In this document: positions 15,858 to 25,291 of the stretch, in pieces | Position numbering within the stretch: position 1 is the first letter of the stretch | Layout of the letters: every line of letters begins with the position of its first letter | Source: Verrucosispora sp. NA02020 | GTDB lineage: Bacteria > Actinomycetota > Actinomycetes > Mycobacteriales > Micromonosporaceae | Length of the DNA stretch: 64,000 nt | NCBI RefSeq assembly: GCF_013364215.1 | Contig: NZ_CP054923.1 | Span: 7,141,213 to 7,205,212 of the forward strand | Reading direction: 5' to 3' | The notes under the pieces: generated by a model | The model's input: only the letters and a program-made list of their open reading frames with translations | What the model was told of the DNA's origin: nothing | The model's database searches: none | Translations under genes and position numbers: made by a program

Positions 15858-16382
15858 TTAGAACGGAGGCTCCTCGTCGAGGTTGCCGCCACCCGAACGG
15901 GAGGGGGCTGGTGCGGCCGAAGCCCAGGGGTCGTCGAAGTTGCCTCCGCCGCCGCCCTGGCCACCACCACCGCCGCTGTTGCCGCCGCCGCCGAAGCCGC
16001 CGCCGCTACCGCCGGAGCGGGACATCTTCTGCACCTTCGCCGTGGCGTAGCGCAGAGACGGGCCGATCTCGTCGACCTCCAGCTCGATGACGGTGCGCTT
16101 CTCGCCCTCGCGGGTCTCGTAGGACCGCTGACGCAGCCGGCCCGACACGATCACGCGGGCACCGCGCTGCAACGACTCCGCCACGTGCTCCGCGGCCTGA
16201 CGCCAGACGGTGCACGCGAGGAACAGGGGCTCGCCGTCCTTCCACTCGTTGGACTGCCGGTCCATGTACCGGGGCGTCGAGGCGACCCGGAACTTGGCGA
16301 CGGCTGCCCCCGAGGGGGTGAACCGCAACTCGGGGTCATCGGTCAGGTTCCCGATGACCGTGATGGTGGTGTCTCCTGCCAT
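15858..16382 (-). CDS. ssb: Single-stranded DNA-binding protein
   Basis: A 174-residue SSB. The OB fold spans residues 1-110 ([57 protein letters not shown]). A Gly-rich linker ([19 protein letters not shown]) follows, and the tail ends NLDEEPPF, the acidic tip that recruits partners such as replication and repair enzymes. ATG 16382 has GAGGAG upstream and starts the OB fold exactly. It lies between rpsF and rpsR, as usual in actinobacteria. Confidence 0.98.
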   Translation of the reverse strand: MAGDTTITVIGNLTDDPELRFTPSGAAVAKFRVASTPRYMDRQSNEWKDGEPLFLACTVWRQAAEHVAESLQRGARVIVSGRLRQRSYETREGEKRTVIELEVDEIGPSLRYATAKVQKMSRSGGSGGGFGGGGNSGGGGGQGGGGGNFDDPWASAAPAPSRSGGGNLDEEPPF

Positions 16383-16480
16383 GACCAACTCCTCGCACAC
16401 TCAACCGTTCCGCCGTACAGGTTCTCAGAACCCTCTGACAGCGCGGGTGAGGCTGTTCCGGGTGGGGCTAGGTGGATGGA

Positions 16481-16771
16481 TTAGCGCATTTCCGGGCGGA
16501 TGACCTTGGTGCGCAGCACGGACTCGTTGAGTCGCAGCTGGCGGTCCAGCTCGGCCACCGCCTCAGGCGATGCCTGAAGGTCGACGACGGCGTAGATGCC
16601 CTCGGCCTTCTTGTTGATCTCGTACGCGAGGCGCCGGCGGCCCCACACGTCGGTCTTCTCCACCGAGCCACCCGCGGTCCTGATCACGTTCAGGTACGTG
16701 TCGAGCGACGGGGCGACGGTGCGCTCCTCGAGGCTGGGGTCGAGGATCACCATGATCTCGTAATGACGCAA
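16481..16771 (-). CDS. rpsF: 30S ribosomal protein S6
   Basis: A 96-residue S6, first gene of the rpsF-ssb-rpsR-rplI operon. It shows [42 protein letters not shown] and [15 protein letters not shown]. The start codon is TTG at 16769-16771, nine bases from a perfect AGGAGGT ribosome binding site. That site is complementary to an upstream segment, described separately as a leader. A TTG start with a strong Shine-Dalgarno suggests translational control. Confidence 0.98.
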   Translation of the reverse strand: MRHYEIMVILDPSLEERTVAPSLDTYLNVIRTAGGSVEKTDVWGRRRLAYEINKKAEGIYAVVDLQASPEAVAELDRQLRLNESVLRTKVIRPEMR

Positions 16772-16780
16772 GACGTGCTC

Positions 16781-16825
16781 ACCTCCTGTGGGCTAAGCGG
16801 CCACGGTCCTTCCGTGGCAGGAGGT
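16781..16825 (-). promoter_or_regulatory. Candidate S6:S18-type autoregulatory leader of rpsF
   Basis: In the rpsF mRNA, ACCTCCTG (16818-16825) can pair perfectly with CAGGAGGT (16781-16788), which is the ribosome binding site. The pair encloses a second hairpin, CCACGG/CCGTGG with loop AAGGA, followed immediately by CCG. A leader of this type, with a CCG-containing bulge bound by S6:S18, is known upstream of rpsF in many bacteria. The match here is by eye; pairing would block rpsF translation. Confidence 0.6.
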
Positions 16826-17359
16826 CGTGCGTCGCTGCCCGTCCCGCACCGGGGGAACCCGACCGGGAGCGGACAACCGGACCAGGATACCCGGCCCGGA
16901 CGATCACCATCACCGAGGTGACCGGCACAGCGAACCGGGGGTCCGCGTCGACGTCGCTGTCGACCCGGACCCCCGGTCACGGGACCGCGGGGCGTCCCGT
17001 CCGCATTCCTTGGGTGGGACCTGGGGAGGAACGACCACACCGATGAGGTTGGACCGAAGACGCCCCGCGGAGCTTTATCACGTTGTTATCTGACGATATC
17101 CCGGAAGTCAGCTCTTCATGGGGCAAATCCCAGAATTGCCGACATTTTTCTCCGTCGACATCCGTCGACGTCCCGCTGATGCCGATGCGCCCGACCGGCC
17201 CGGTCGGGCATCGACAGGCCACCGGTCCGTCGACACCGGGATCGGGGACGTCCGAAGCGCCGGATCCATCGGTATCAACGAGTTCCGACGGGCGCGGTGA
17301 CGCCATCGGGCCGGTGGGCGTCACCCCGACCGTCGGTCGCGGGACGTAGGCTCCCCTGC
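16826..17359. other. Divergent region rpsF / nfo
   Basis: About 530 bases without a convincing gene. A hairpin at 16934-16977 (ACCGGGGGTCCG/CGGACCCCCGGT plus inner GTCGAC arms) lies upstream of rpsF. The segment 17075-17155 is locally AT-rich and probably contains the rpsF operon promoter on the minus strand. TAGGCT at 17347-17352, seven bases before the nfo ATG, could be a -10 box for a leaderless nfo mRNA. Confidence 0.6.
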
Positions 17360-18151
17360 ATGCGTATCGGAGCCCACGTCGATCCGACCGACCCGCTGGC
17401 GGAGGCGACCGCCCGAACGGCCGACACCGTGCAGTTCTTCCTCTCCGACCCGCAGGGTTGGAAGGCCCCACAACCCCGTGCGGACGCGGAACAGTTGCGC
17501 GCCGCCGAGGTCGACGTCTACGTGCACGCGCCGTACGTCGTCAACGTCGCCACCGGCAACAACCGGATCCGTATCCCGAGCCGGAAACTCCTGCTCGCGC
17601 ACGCCCAGGCGGCCACGGCGATCGGAGCCAAGGGGCTGGTGGTGCACGGTGGTCACGTCAACGCGGGTGACGATCCGGCGAGCGGCATCGAGAACTGGCG
17701 CAAGGCCCTGGCGTACGCGGCCGACTCCGGCGGTTTCGGACTGCCGGTGCTGATCGAGAACACGGCCGGCGGCGAGAACGCCTGCGCCCGTCGACTCGAC
17801 GCGCTCGCTCGGCTCTGGGACGTCATCGGCGCGTACGACGTGGGCTTCTGCCTCGACACCTGCCACGCGCACGCGGGCGGTGAGGAACTCCTCGGCCTGG
17901 TCGACCGCGTCAAGGCGATCACGGGGCGGGTCGACCTGGTGCACGCCAACAACTCCAAGGACGCGTTCGACTCGGGCCGGGACCGGCACGACAACCTGCG
18001 TGGCGGCACCATCGAGCCGGACCTCCTGGTGGCCGTGGTCCGGGCGGCCGATGCTCCGGTCATCGTGGAGACCCCGGGCGGTGCTGACGGGCAGAGCGGT
18101 GACATCGCCTTCCTGCGTGGACAACTCGGCTCGGAGACGTCGGCGGCATGA
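17360..18151 (+). CDS. nfo: Endonuclease IV (AP endonuclease)
   Basis: A 263-residue TIM-barrel AP endonuclease of the Nfo family, which cuts DNA 5' to abasic sites in base-excision repair. Segments include MRIGAHVDPTDPL, VYVHAPYVVNVATGN, VVHGGHVNAGDDP, LIENTAGGENA, VGFCLDTCHAHAGG, DLVHANNSKDAFDSGRDRHDNL and VIVETPGG, which carry the usual metal ligands (His, Glu, Asp). ATG 17360 was chosen as the first residue of the barrel strand; upstream in-frame sequence lacks family similarity. A TAGGCT seven bases upstream suggests a leaderless mRNA. The stop overlaps the next ATG as ATGA. Confidence 0.93.
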   Translation: MRIGAHVDPTDPLAEATARTADTVQFFLSDPQGWKAPQPRADAEQLRAAEVDVYVHAPYVVNVATGNNRIRIPSRKLLLAHAQAATAIGAKGLVVHGGHVNAGDDPASGIENWRKALAYAADSGGFGLPVLIENTAGGENACARRLDALARLWDVIGAYDVGFCLDTCHAHAGGEELLGLVDRVKAITGRVDLVHANNSKDAFDSGRDRHDNLRGGTIEPDLLVAVVRAADAPVIVETPGGADGQSGDIAFLRGQLGSETSAA

Positions 18152-20505
18152 CCACGGACCAGTCCGCCACCGGCGGCTCACAGTCGGCCTCCCAGGACGG
18201 CACCACGGCCGAGCCGCCCGCCTCCGGCGGGTCGGCAGAGACACCTCCGCCCTCGGCGGCCACGGACGCAGCGGCCGATACCGGCACTGACGCCGACGGC
18301 CGAGGCACCCCGGACGGCAAGAAGAGCGACAGCACCGGCAAGAGTGCGACCGCCCAGACCGCCGCCTCCGGTGCGCGCACGGCCGCAAGCGGCGACGACG
18401 CCGCCCTCGACGCGGACCCGGGCACGACCGGCAGCACGGGCACGACCGGCAAGGCCACCGTCGGCGAAGGCGGGACGGCCGGGCCCGGCGACCAGAGCGC
18501 CCCCGCCAGCAAGACCACGCCCGGCACGAGCACGTCCAGCGAGGCCGCCGCGCTCGGCGCGGGCACCGGCGATGACCAGGGTTCCACCGGCGAGACGGCT
18601 GGTGGCACCGGCAAGGACCCGACGAGCAAGGACCCGACGAGCAAGGACGATACGAGCAAGGACGCACCCAGCAAGGACGCCGGCGAATCGGGCAAGGAGA
18701 AGGCCGGCGAGGGCGCCCCGGGCGACGGCAAGCCGGACCCGTGGGCCGCCTTCGGACCGGCTCCCGTGCCGGTACCCACCTGGTACGGGCGACTCGGTCG
18801 CCGGCTCGGCCGGTTCGCCATCCACGAGTGGACCCTGGCCGCCCTCGGGTCGCTGGCGCTGGCCGTCCTGATGACCTGGCCGACGCTGCGCTACCCACGG
18901 CACACCCTGCCGCAGGACTACTGGGACCCGAGCCTGCAGGCATGGCAGATGGCATGGTCGGGGCACATCCTGAAGACCGACCCGGCCCAACTCTGGCACG
19001 CCAACACGTTCTTCCCTGAGCGGTGGAGCTTCGCGTTCTCCGACACCCTGCTCGGGTACGCCCCGGCAGGCATGATCGGGACCGGCCCCGAGCACGCGCT
19101 CCTGCGGTACAACATCATGTTCGTGCTCGCCCACGCGCTCGCCACGTTCGGCGCGTACGTGCTGGCGCGGCAGCTCGGAGCGAGCCGGATCGGGTCTGCG
19201 GTGGCCGGGGTCAGCTACACCTACGCGCCCTGGTTGCTGGCGCAGGCCGGCCACCTGCACGTGATCTCCAACGGCGGTATCCCGCTGGCGCTGGCCATGC
19301 TCGCGCGGGGGCACGGCTGGTCGCTACGGCACGGCTACCGGCCCAAACGTCGCAACCCCGGTTGGGTGTACGCCGGTTGGCTGGTCGCCGCCTGGCAGTT
19401 GAGCCTCGGTTTCGGCATCGGTCTGCCGTTCGCGTACGTCCTCGCCGGCACGGTCGTGGTGGCCGCCGTCATCTGGTACGCCAAGCGCATCTTCTGGCGG
19501 GTGAAGCGGCCCTTCGGTCAACGGCTCCTGACCGCCGACCTGATCGGTGGCCTGATCTTCGCCGGAGTCGGCATCCTGCTGGCCATCCCGTACTTCACGG
19601 TGACCCAGCTCCACCCGCACGCGGAACGTTCCATCGCCGACATCGCCGTCTTCTCCCCTCCGGCGACCGGCTTCGTCACCGCTCCCGGTGAGTCCCGCGT
19701 CTGGGGCGAGCTGCACGAGGGCGCTCGGGCGATCCTGCCCTGGCACCCGGAGATGACGTTGCTGCCCGGCTTCGTGCTGTACGCGTTGGCTGCCGGCGGC
19801 CTGTTCTTCTCGATCTGGACGGCCCGCCAGCGTCTGCTGCTCCTTCTCGGCGTGCTGGTCACGATGGTGTTGGCGATGGGCACCGAGTTCTTCGGCGGCA
19901 CCTTCACCTACGTACCGCTCTTCGACCACCTGCCCGGCTGGAACGGCATCCGTACGCCGGGACGGCTGATGCTCTGGACCACCCTGTTGTTGGGGCTGCT
20001 CGCGGCGGGCGCGGTCAGCGCGTTCGCCGAGCGGGTACGGGAGATCTCCGCCGCGCGGATTCCGTCCTGGCCCAGCCCCTGGCTGCGCCTGGCCACCCTG
20101 GTCCCGCTGGTGCTGGTCGTCGCCGAGGGCACGAACACCACCCCGCAGCCGGTGGTGCCCCCGCAGCCGGCCGCCATGCGCGAGGTCGACGGTCCGATGC
20201 TGGTGCTGCCCAGTAGCCAGGGCCACGACCAGCCGGTGATGCTCTGGTCGACCTCGCGGTTCCAGCAGGTCGTCAACGGCGGTAGCGGCTTCGTGCCGCG
20301 GCAACTGGACGATGTCCGCCGGGTGACGATGGCCTTCCCGGACCAGACCAGCGTCGACTACCTGCGCACCCTGGGCGTGCAGAATGTCCTGATCCTGCGG
20401 GACCTGGTCGTCGGCACGCCCTGGGAGATCAGCATCGACGCACCGGTCGACGGGCTCGGCATCACCCGTGAGGAGATCGGCTCGGTCGTCGTCTTCCGGC
20501 TCTGA
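18148..20505 (+). CDS. Large membrane protein, GT-C glycosyltransferase-like, disordered N-terminus
   Basis: A 785-residue protein. The first 200 residues are almost only G, S, T, A, D, K and P, with a repeated SKD motif (KDPTSKDPTSKDDTSKDAPSKDAG at about 150-175). From about residue 225 it is a polytopic membrane protein with about ten helices. The first outer loop contains LPQDYWDPSLQAWQMAWSGH, and later PERWSFAFSDTLLGYAPAG and HLPGWNGIRTPGRLM, resembling GT-C transferases with an acidic motif in loop 1. The C-terminal 150 residues form a soluble domain outside. The substrate is unknown. It overlaps nfo by four bases and converges on another membrane glycosyltransferase-like gene. Confidence 0.75.
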   Translation: MTTDQSATGGSQSASQDGTTAEPPASGGSAETPPPSAATDAAADTGTDADGRGTPDGKKSDSTGKSATAQTAASGARTAASGDDAALDADPGTTGSTGTTGKATVGEGGTAGPGDQSAPASKTTPGTSTSSEAAALGAGTGDDQGSTGETAGGTGKDPTSKDPTSKDDTSKDAPSKDAGESGKEKAGEGAPGDGKPDPWAAFGPAPVPVPTWYGRLGRRLGRFAIHEWTLAALGSLALAVLMTWPTLRYPRHTLPQDYWDPSLQAWQMAWSGHILKTDPAQLWHANTFFPERWSFAFSDTLLGYAPAGMIGTGPEHALLRYNIMFVLAHALATFGAYVLARQLGASRIGSAVAGVSYTYAPWLLAQAGHLHVISNGGIPLALAMLARGHGWSLRHGYRPKRRNPGWVYAGWLVAAWQLSLGFGIGLPFAYVLAGTVVVAAVIWYAKRIFWRVKRPFGQRLLTADLIGGLIFAGVGILLAIPYFTVTQLHPHAERSIADIAVFSPPATGFVTAPGESRVWGELHEGARAILPWHPEMTLLPGFVLYALAAGGLFFSIWTARQRLLLLLGVLVTMVLAMGTEFFGGTFTYVPLFDHLPGWNGIRTPGRLMLWTTLLLGLLAAGAVSAFAERVREISAARIPSWPSPWLRLATLVPLVLVVAEGTNTTPQPVVPPQPAAMREVDGPMLVLPSSQGHDQPVMLWSTSRFQQVVNGGSGFVPRQLDDVRRVTMAFPDQTSVDYLRTLGVQNVLILRDLVVGTPWEISIDAPVDGLGITREEIGSVVVFRL

Positions 20506-20520
20506 GTGGGCCGGTGGCGG

Positions 20521-22032
20521 TCAGCCGGTGGTGACGGGGACCGGGGCGGGGTCGGTGGTGGCGCGGCGACGTCGCCATCGGTCCAGCCAGGGGGCGTCGG
20601 GGGCGCCGTCGAGCACGCCCCCGTCGGGGTCGTCCTGGTAGGTGCTGCGGACCGCGTCCCGTTCGGGGTGCAGGATCTCCCGGATCACCAGCACGCACAG
20701 GACCACCACCGTGGTCAGTCGCAGGCTGGCGGCCAGCACGAAGACGCCCTCGGGGAAGACGGGCCGGCCGGTGGAGGCACCGAGCAGTTGGCCGTAGAAC
20801 GCGACGAAGTAGCAGATCTCGGCGGCCTGCCAGGCGAGGAACGCACCCCACTTGGGTCGGGCCAGCACCACCAGCGGCAGCAGCCAGAGGACGAACTGCT
20901 GCGACCAGACCTTGCTGAAGATCAGGAAGACGGCGACCACGAGGAAGGCGAGTTGGCCGAGCCGGGGCCGGCGCGGTGCCAGCAGCCCGAGGGCCCCGAT
21001 GCCGAGGCAGGCCAGTCCGAAGAGTACGTACGACAGGTTGTTGAGGGTGGGGATGTTGGCGTCGAGCCACTGGAACGGACCCATGCTCGCCGGATCGCCC
21101 ACCTTGCCGTCCAGGTAGCGACCGATGTACCACAGCGTGCCCCAGTCGATCGGGCGCTCGGTGTTGAGTTCGAAGAAGCGCTTCCAGCCGTCCCGGGTGG
21201 CTTCCGGGAGGGCCACCGGCAGGTTCACCGCCAGGACCGTGACCACTGCCGCACCGATCGCTGTGAACGCGGCTCGGAGCCGGGCCGTACGGAAGGCGAG
21301 CACCAGGATCGGGCCGAGTATGAACAGTGGCCACATCTTCGCCGCCCCGGCCAGCCCGAGCAGGATCCCGGCCAGGACTGGTCGGCTGCGTGCCCAGGCC
21401 AGCAGCCCGAACGCGCCCAGTCCGATGGCGAGCAGGTCCCAGTTGACGGTGGCGGTGATCAGCAGTGCGGGGGCCAGGGCGAAGAGTGCGGCGTCCCATG
21501 GTCGTCGTCGGCGTAGCGACAGCAGCACCGCCACGGTGGCCACCGCCAGCGCCCCGAGTACGAGCACGTTCAGGTTGTAGAACCACTGTCCCTGGTTGAT
21601 CTGCGGGTTGCCGTCACCCACGGCGTGCACGGGCAGCCCGAGCGCCCCCATGAAGTACCCCGTCAACACCGGATACTCGACCGGGTGGTCCCGGTAGGGC
21701 ACGGCACCCTCGTGGAGTCGCTCCGCGTAGTAGAGCGCCAGTACGTCGGTGTAGCAGAAGCGGGTGTACTGCTTGTTGTCCACCCATGCGCCGTCCTGGC
21801 AGGGCGATTTCTGCACCCAGTGCAGGGCCAGGGTCAGGCAGGTCAACGCCAGGACGATGCGGACGGCCGTCCAGAACCGGCGTTCCGAGCCGCTCTGGCG
21901 GTCGCGCGCGGTGGCGTGGTCACCGAGCGGACCGCCGATCAGCCCGGAGAGGCCCCGCACGAAGCCGTCGGAGCGGGACGGGTGGTCGGGTACACCGGAT
22001 TCATCGATGCCGGGCGTCGACTGGGTGCTCAT
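20521..22032 (-). CDS. GT87-family (DUF2029) membrane glycosyltransferase
   Basis: A 503-residue polytopic protein. After a soluble N-terminus of 60 residues comes a first helix, then a long loop with TDVLALYYAERLHEGAVPYRDHPVEYPVLTGYFMGALGL, a pattern of GT87 (alpha-mannosyltransferase) loops in which acidic and Tyr-Pro residues are conserved. GLAGAAKMWPLFILGPILVLAF is the conserved K-xxP segment. About ten further helices follow. ATG 22032 was preferred to an open extension to 22098. It probably transfers a sugar from a polyprenyl-phosphate donor in wall or lipoglycan synthesis; the acceptor is unknown. Confidence 0.85.
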   Translation of the reverse strand: MSTQSTPGIDESGVPDHPSRSDGFVRGLSGLIGGPLGDHATARDRQSGSERRFWTAVRIVLALTCLTLALHWVQKSPCQDGAWVDNKQYTRFCYTDVLALYYAERLHEGAVPYRDHPVEYPVLTGYFMGALGLPVHAVGDGNPQINQGQWFYNLNVLVLGALAVATVAVLLSLRRRRPWDAALFALAPALLITATVNWDLLAIGLGAFGLLAWARSRPVLAGILLGLAGAAKMWPLFILGPILVLAFRTARLRAAFTAIGAAVVTVLAVNLPVALPEATRDGWKRFFELNTERPIDWGTLWYIGRYLDGKVGDPASMGPFQWLDANIPTLNNLSYVLFGLACLGIGALGLLAPRRPRLGQLAFLVVAVFLIFSKVWSQQFVLWLLPLVVLARPKWGAFLAWQAAEICYFVAFYGQLLGASTGRPVFPEGVFVLAASLRLTTVVVLCVLVIREILHPERDAVRSTYQDDPDGGVLDGAPDAPWLDRWRRRRATTDPAPVPVTTG

Positions 22033-22139
22033 GACCGTGCATCCTGCCGTATCAGTTGACCGCGCAGAAGTCGAACCACGGCAACGCTCGCGGATCATTC
22101 GTCGATGGATGCCGATCCGCCAGGGGCCATGAACGCCGC

Positions 22140-22172
22140 GTGGGCGGCCCGAACCAGGTTCGGGCCGCCCAC
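22140..22172 (-). terminator. Terminator after the class A PBP gene
   Basis: GTGGGCGGCCCGAAC and GTTCGGGCCGCCCAC make a perfect 15-bp stem with a 3-base loop. It starts 15 bases after the PBP stop and precedes the GT87 gene on the same strand. Confidence 0.8.
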
Positions 22173-22187
22173 CACGTGGACCGGATG

Positions 22188-25094
22188 TCAGTTCCGGGTG
22201 CTTCTGGGTGGCAGCAGACCGCCGCCACCACCACCCGGTCCTTGGCCGCCGTTGTTCGGGTCGCCACCGCCGGGACCGTTGTTGCCACCGCCCGGGCCAC
22301 CGTTACCGCCGCCTGGACCGCCGTTGCCGGGGCCGTTGTTGCCCGGACCGCCAGTGATGCCGCGCTCCAGCAGACAGGGCAGGTCGGTGGGGTCACAGTT
22401 GTTCTGCCCGGCCGGCGGCGCGGGCGGCGGAGGCGGCGGCGGTTCCTCACCGTTGCCCAGTTTGTCGTCGCCGACTCCGGTCACGTTCGGCAGGTCGACG
22501 GGGTCGGAGCTCTTCAGCGCGTCATCCATGTAGCGCTTCCACACCGCCGCCGGGAAGCCACTACCGCCGACGTTGGCGCCGTTCTTGTCGACGATGGCCG
22601 GCTTCTTCGGGTCCTTGCTGCCGACCCAGACGGCGGTGGCGACGTTCTTGTCGTAGCCGACCATCCAGGCGTGCGCGTTCTTGTCGGTGTTGTTGTGCTC
22701 CCAGGTGCCGGTCTTGCCGGCCGCCTGCCGGCCGTTACTCAGGCCGGCGTTGCTGCGGCTGGGGATCTCCTTCAGCACGGCGGTCACCTCGTCGGCGACC
22801 TCCGACCTGATCACCTGCGTGCCGCCGCCCTTCGTCAGCTTCTCACCGGCGATCTTGTCCCACTTGCCGGTCGCCTTGTTCTGCTTCTCCACCACCCGGA
22901 CGAAGTGGGCCTTGTTGTACTTGCCGCTGTTGGCGAGCGTGGCCAGCCCGTTGGCGTGGTCGAAGACGGTGATCGGGTACTGCCCGAAGCCGATGACCCG
23001 GTCGAACGTCTTCTTGCCGAGGTCCTCGGGCTTGTTCTTGGTCAGGTCGTACGGCTTCGGCGGGTCGACCGACCAGATGGTCCGGATGCCGGCCCGGCGG
23101 GCGATGTCGATGACCTTGTCCTCACCGACCTGCTCGGCGATGTGGAAGAACGGCACGTTGTACGAGAGCACGGTCGACTCCTGCAGCGTGCAGGACTTGT
23201 TGCAGTTCTCCCGGACGTCCCGCCCGGCGTTGATGATCTCGTTGGCGTAGCCCTCGGGCTTGAACGGGGTCGCGTCCCAGCGCGACTTGACCGAGATCCC
23301 CTCGTCGATCGCCGCCGCCAGCGTATAGACCTTGAACGACGAGCCCGGCGGGTGACCACCGACGATGTCGCCGTTGCTGTTGGTGTTCATCCCGGCGTAG
23401 TCGAAGTCCGCGCCGCTGTTGCCGCCGTAGTAGGCCAGCACCCGCCCGGTCTTCGGGTCGATGGAGACCGCCGCCGCCATCAGGTTCTTCGGCTGCCCGT
23501 AGAGCACCGAGCCCTTGCGGTCCGGCCGGGCCGCCTCTTCCAGGGCCTTCTGCATCTTCGGGTCGATGGTGGTGGTGATCCGGTAGCCGCCCTCACGCAG
23601 CTCGGTCACGCAGTTCGGCAACTCCGTCGCGCCGGAGTTGGAGCAGATGCCCCACTCCTCCATCTCCTTGCGCACATAGTTGATCACGTTGCCGACCGGG
23701 GTGGCGACACCGAACCCGTTGTCCTTCTTGATCTTCTGGACCTTCGGGTACTCGGTCGGCCGCTCGAGCTTGCCGGGCACGCCCAGCCAGCCCTCCTCGA
23801 CCATGCCGTTGATGACGTACTCCCACCGGGACTTGGCGTCGACCTCGTTGACCTCCGGGTCGAATCCCTGGTGGGTGGCGCTGGCGACCGGCTGTTTGAT
23901 CAGCGCGGCGAGCACCGCCGCCTGTGCCGGGGTGAGCTTCTCGGTGGTGGTCTTGAAGTACGTCTGTGCCGCCGCCTCGATGCCGTACGCACCTCGACCA
24001 AAGTAGATCACGTTGAGGTAGTTCTCCATGATCTGCTCTTTGCCGAAGTTGTCGTTCAGCTTGGAGGCGAGGATCGCCTCCTTCACCTTCCGGCCGTAGC
24101 TGTCGTCCTGAAGGTTCTCGTAGGCGTTACGGGCGTACTGCTGGGTGATGGTCGAGGCGCCCTGTCGGTCACCGCCGGAGAGGTTGTTCCAGGCGGCCCG
24201 GGCGATGCCCTTGTAGTCGACGCCGGAGTGCCGGTAGAAGTTGCGGTCCTCGGCGGCGGCGACGGCGTGCTGTACATGTTCGGGGATCTTGTCGATGGTG
24301 ACGAAGATCCGGTTCTCGTTGCCCAGCTTGGCCACGACGGTCTTGTTGTCCTTGGCGTAGACCGTGGTGGAGAGCGGCAGCGGGATCTCCTTGGGCAGCA
24401 CCACGTTCGTCGAGTAGTAGGTGAACCCGACGACGCCGATGCCGGCCAGCATGATGAACACCGCGAAGCTGGCGATCAGCATGTTCATCCGCTTGCGCTT
24501 GCGGGCGCGGGACACCGCGTCCGGATCGCGGCCACCGCGACCGGGACCCGCCGGACCGCCCGGGCCGCCAGGCCCGCCGGGTCCACCGGGACCGCCGACA
24601 CTGGCCCGGGCCACCGCGGCCCGGCCACCGGCACCGCCCACGGACGCCGCACCGACGCTCGCCCGGCCGGCCGACGCCGCGCCGACGGACGCGCGTCCTG
24701 CGGGCCCGCCCGGGGCCGGGCTCACCGGCACCGAAGCCCGCCCGGACCGACCGGGGGCGGGCGAGACGGGCACCGAGGCGCGACCGGGCCCGGCCGGCGA
24801 GACCGGCACGGAGGCCCGGCCGGGGCCGGCGCGACCGACGGAGGCGGAACCGACCGACGCCGAACCGGCGGCGGAACCGCCGCGCGGCGGTACGCTCGCC
24901 GATCCGCCGACCGAGGCGCGGCCACCGGCCGAGGCACGGGCCGACGGGCCGGACGACTCCGGACCGCTCGACCAGTTGCCTCCGCGAGGATCACCACCCG
25001 GATAGCGGTACGCGTCGTCCGCCTGCCCCGGGTCGTCCTGGCCCGGAATCCGGGCCCGTCCGCGCGAGGAGCTGGGATCGCCGTACGAATTCAT
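22188..25094 (-). CDS. Class A penicillin-binding protein (glycosyltransferase/transpeptidase)
   Basis: A 968-residue bifunctional PBP that polymerises lipid II and cross-links peptidoglycan. Residues 1-200 are disordered with repeated GRASVPVSPA and GRASVGAAS units. One membrane helix lies near 205-228. The GT51 domain has EDRNFYRHSGVD (catalytic Glu near 280), GASTITQQYARN and KVKEAILASKL. The transpeptidase domain has SSFK near 584, SYN and GKTGT near 794. A Pro-rich hinge and a tail rich in GGPGNN units close the protein. ATG 25094 is the first in-frame start; the repeats keep GC3 bias, so they are translated. It matches actinobacterial PonA proteins. Confidence 0.95.
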   Translation of the reverse strand: MNSYGDPSSSRGRARIPGQDDPGQADDAYRYPGGDPRGGNWSSGPESSGPSARASAGGRASVGGSASVPPRGGSAAGSASVGSASVGRAGPGRASVPVSPAGPGRASVPVSPAPGRSGRASVPVSPAPGGPAGRASVGAASAGRASVGAASVGGAGGRAAVARASVGGPGGPGGPGGPGGPAGPGRGGRDPDAVSRARKRKRMNMLIASFAVFIMLAGIGVVGFTYYSTNVVLPKEIPLPLSTTVYAKDNKTVVAKLGNENRIFVTIDKIPEHVQHAVAAAEDRNFYRHSGVDYKGIARAAWNNLSGGDRQGASTITQQYARNAYENLQDDSYGRKVKEAILASKLNDNFGKEQIMENYLNVIYFGRGAYGIEAAAQTYFKTTTEKLTPAQAAVLAALIKQPVASATHQGFDPEVNEVDAKSRWEYVINGMVEEGWLGVPGKLERPTEYPKVQKIKKDNGFGVATPVGNVINYVRKEMEEWGICSNSGATELPNCVTELREGGYRITTTIDPKMQKALEEAARPDRKGSVLYGQPKNLMAAAVSIDPKTGRVLAYYGGNSGADFDYAGMNTNSNGDIVGGHPPGSSFKVYTLAAAIDEGISVKSRWDATPFKPEGYANEIINAGRDVRENCNKSCTLQESTVLSYNVPFFHIAEQVGEDKVIDIARRAGIRTIWSVDPPKPYDLTKNKPEDLGKKTFDRVIGFGQYPITVFDHANGLATLANSGKYNKAHFVRVVEKQNKATGKWDKIAGEKLTKGGGTQVIRSEVADEVTAVLKEIPSRSNAGLSNGRQAAGKTGTWEHNNTDKNAHAWMVGYDKNVATAVWVGSKDPKKPAIVDKNGANVGGSGFPAAVWKRYMDDALKSSDPVDLPNVTGVGDDKLGNGEEPPPPPPPAPPAGQNNCDPTDLPCLLERGITGGPGNNGPGNGGPGGGNGGPGGGNNGPGGGDPNNGGQGPGGGGGGLLPPRSTRN

Positions 25095-25291
25095 TCCTCA
25101 CACCCTGCCGTCGCGGTGGGGCGCACTCGCACCGCCACCGGTTTGCCGTGAGTTGGGACACCCCGAGCGCGGGGCACGGGGGTGCCGCCGCATCAGTGCC
25201 ACATCCGAATCATTCGGACTATTCAGACCTACAAGCCGTCGGTCACCCCGGTCGCGTGCAGTACGGCCGGGGCCGGCCGATCGAGCTCGAA

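Noticed and set aside
17083..17349. 88-codon plus-strand ORF upstream of nfo
   Set aside because: No ribosome site, no domain and no codon bias; overlaps the likely promoter region.
24500..24950. Possible CRISPR or tandem repeat array
   Set aside because: The repeats encode in-frame GRASV units of the PBP; spacing and lengths do not fit CRISPR.
22056..25151. Plus-strand open frame over the PBP gene
   Set aside because: Antisense to a clear PBP; composition only reflects GC-rich third positions.
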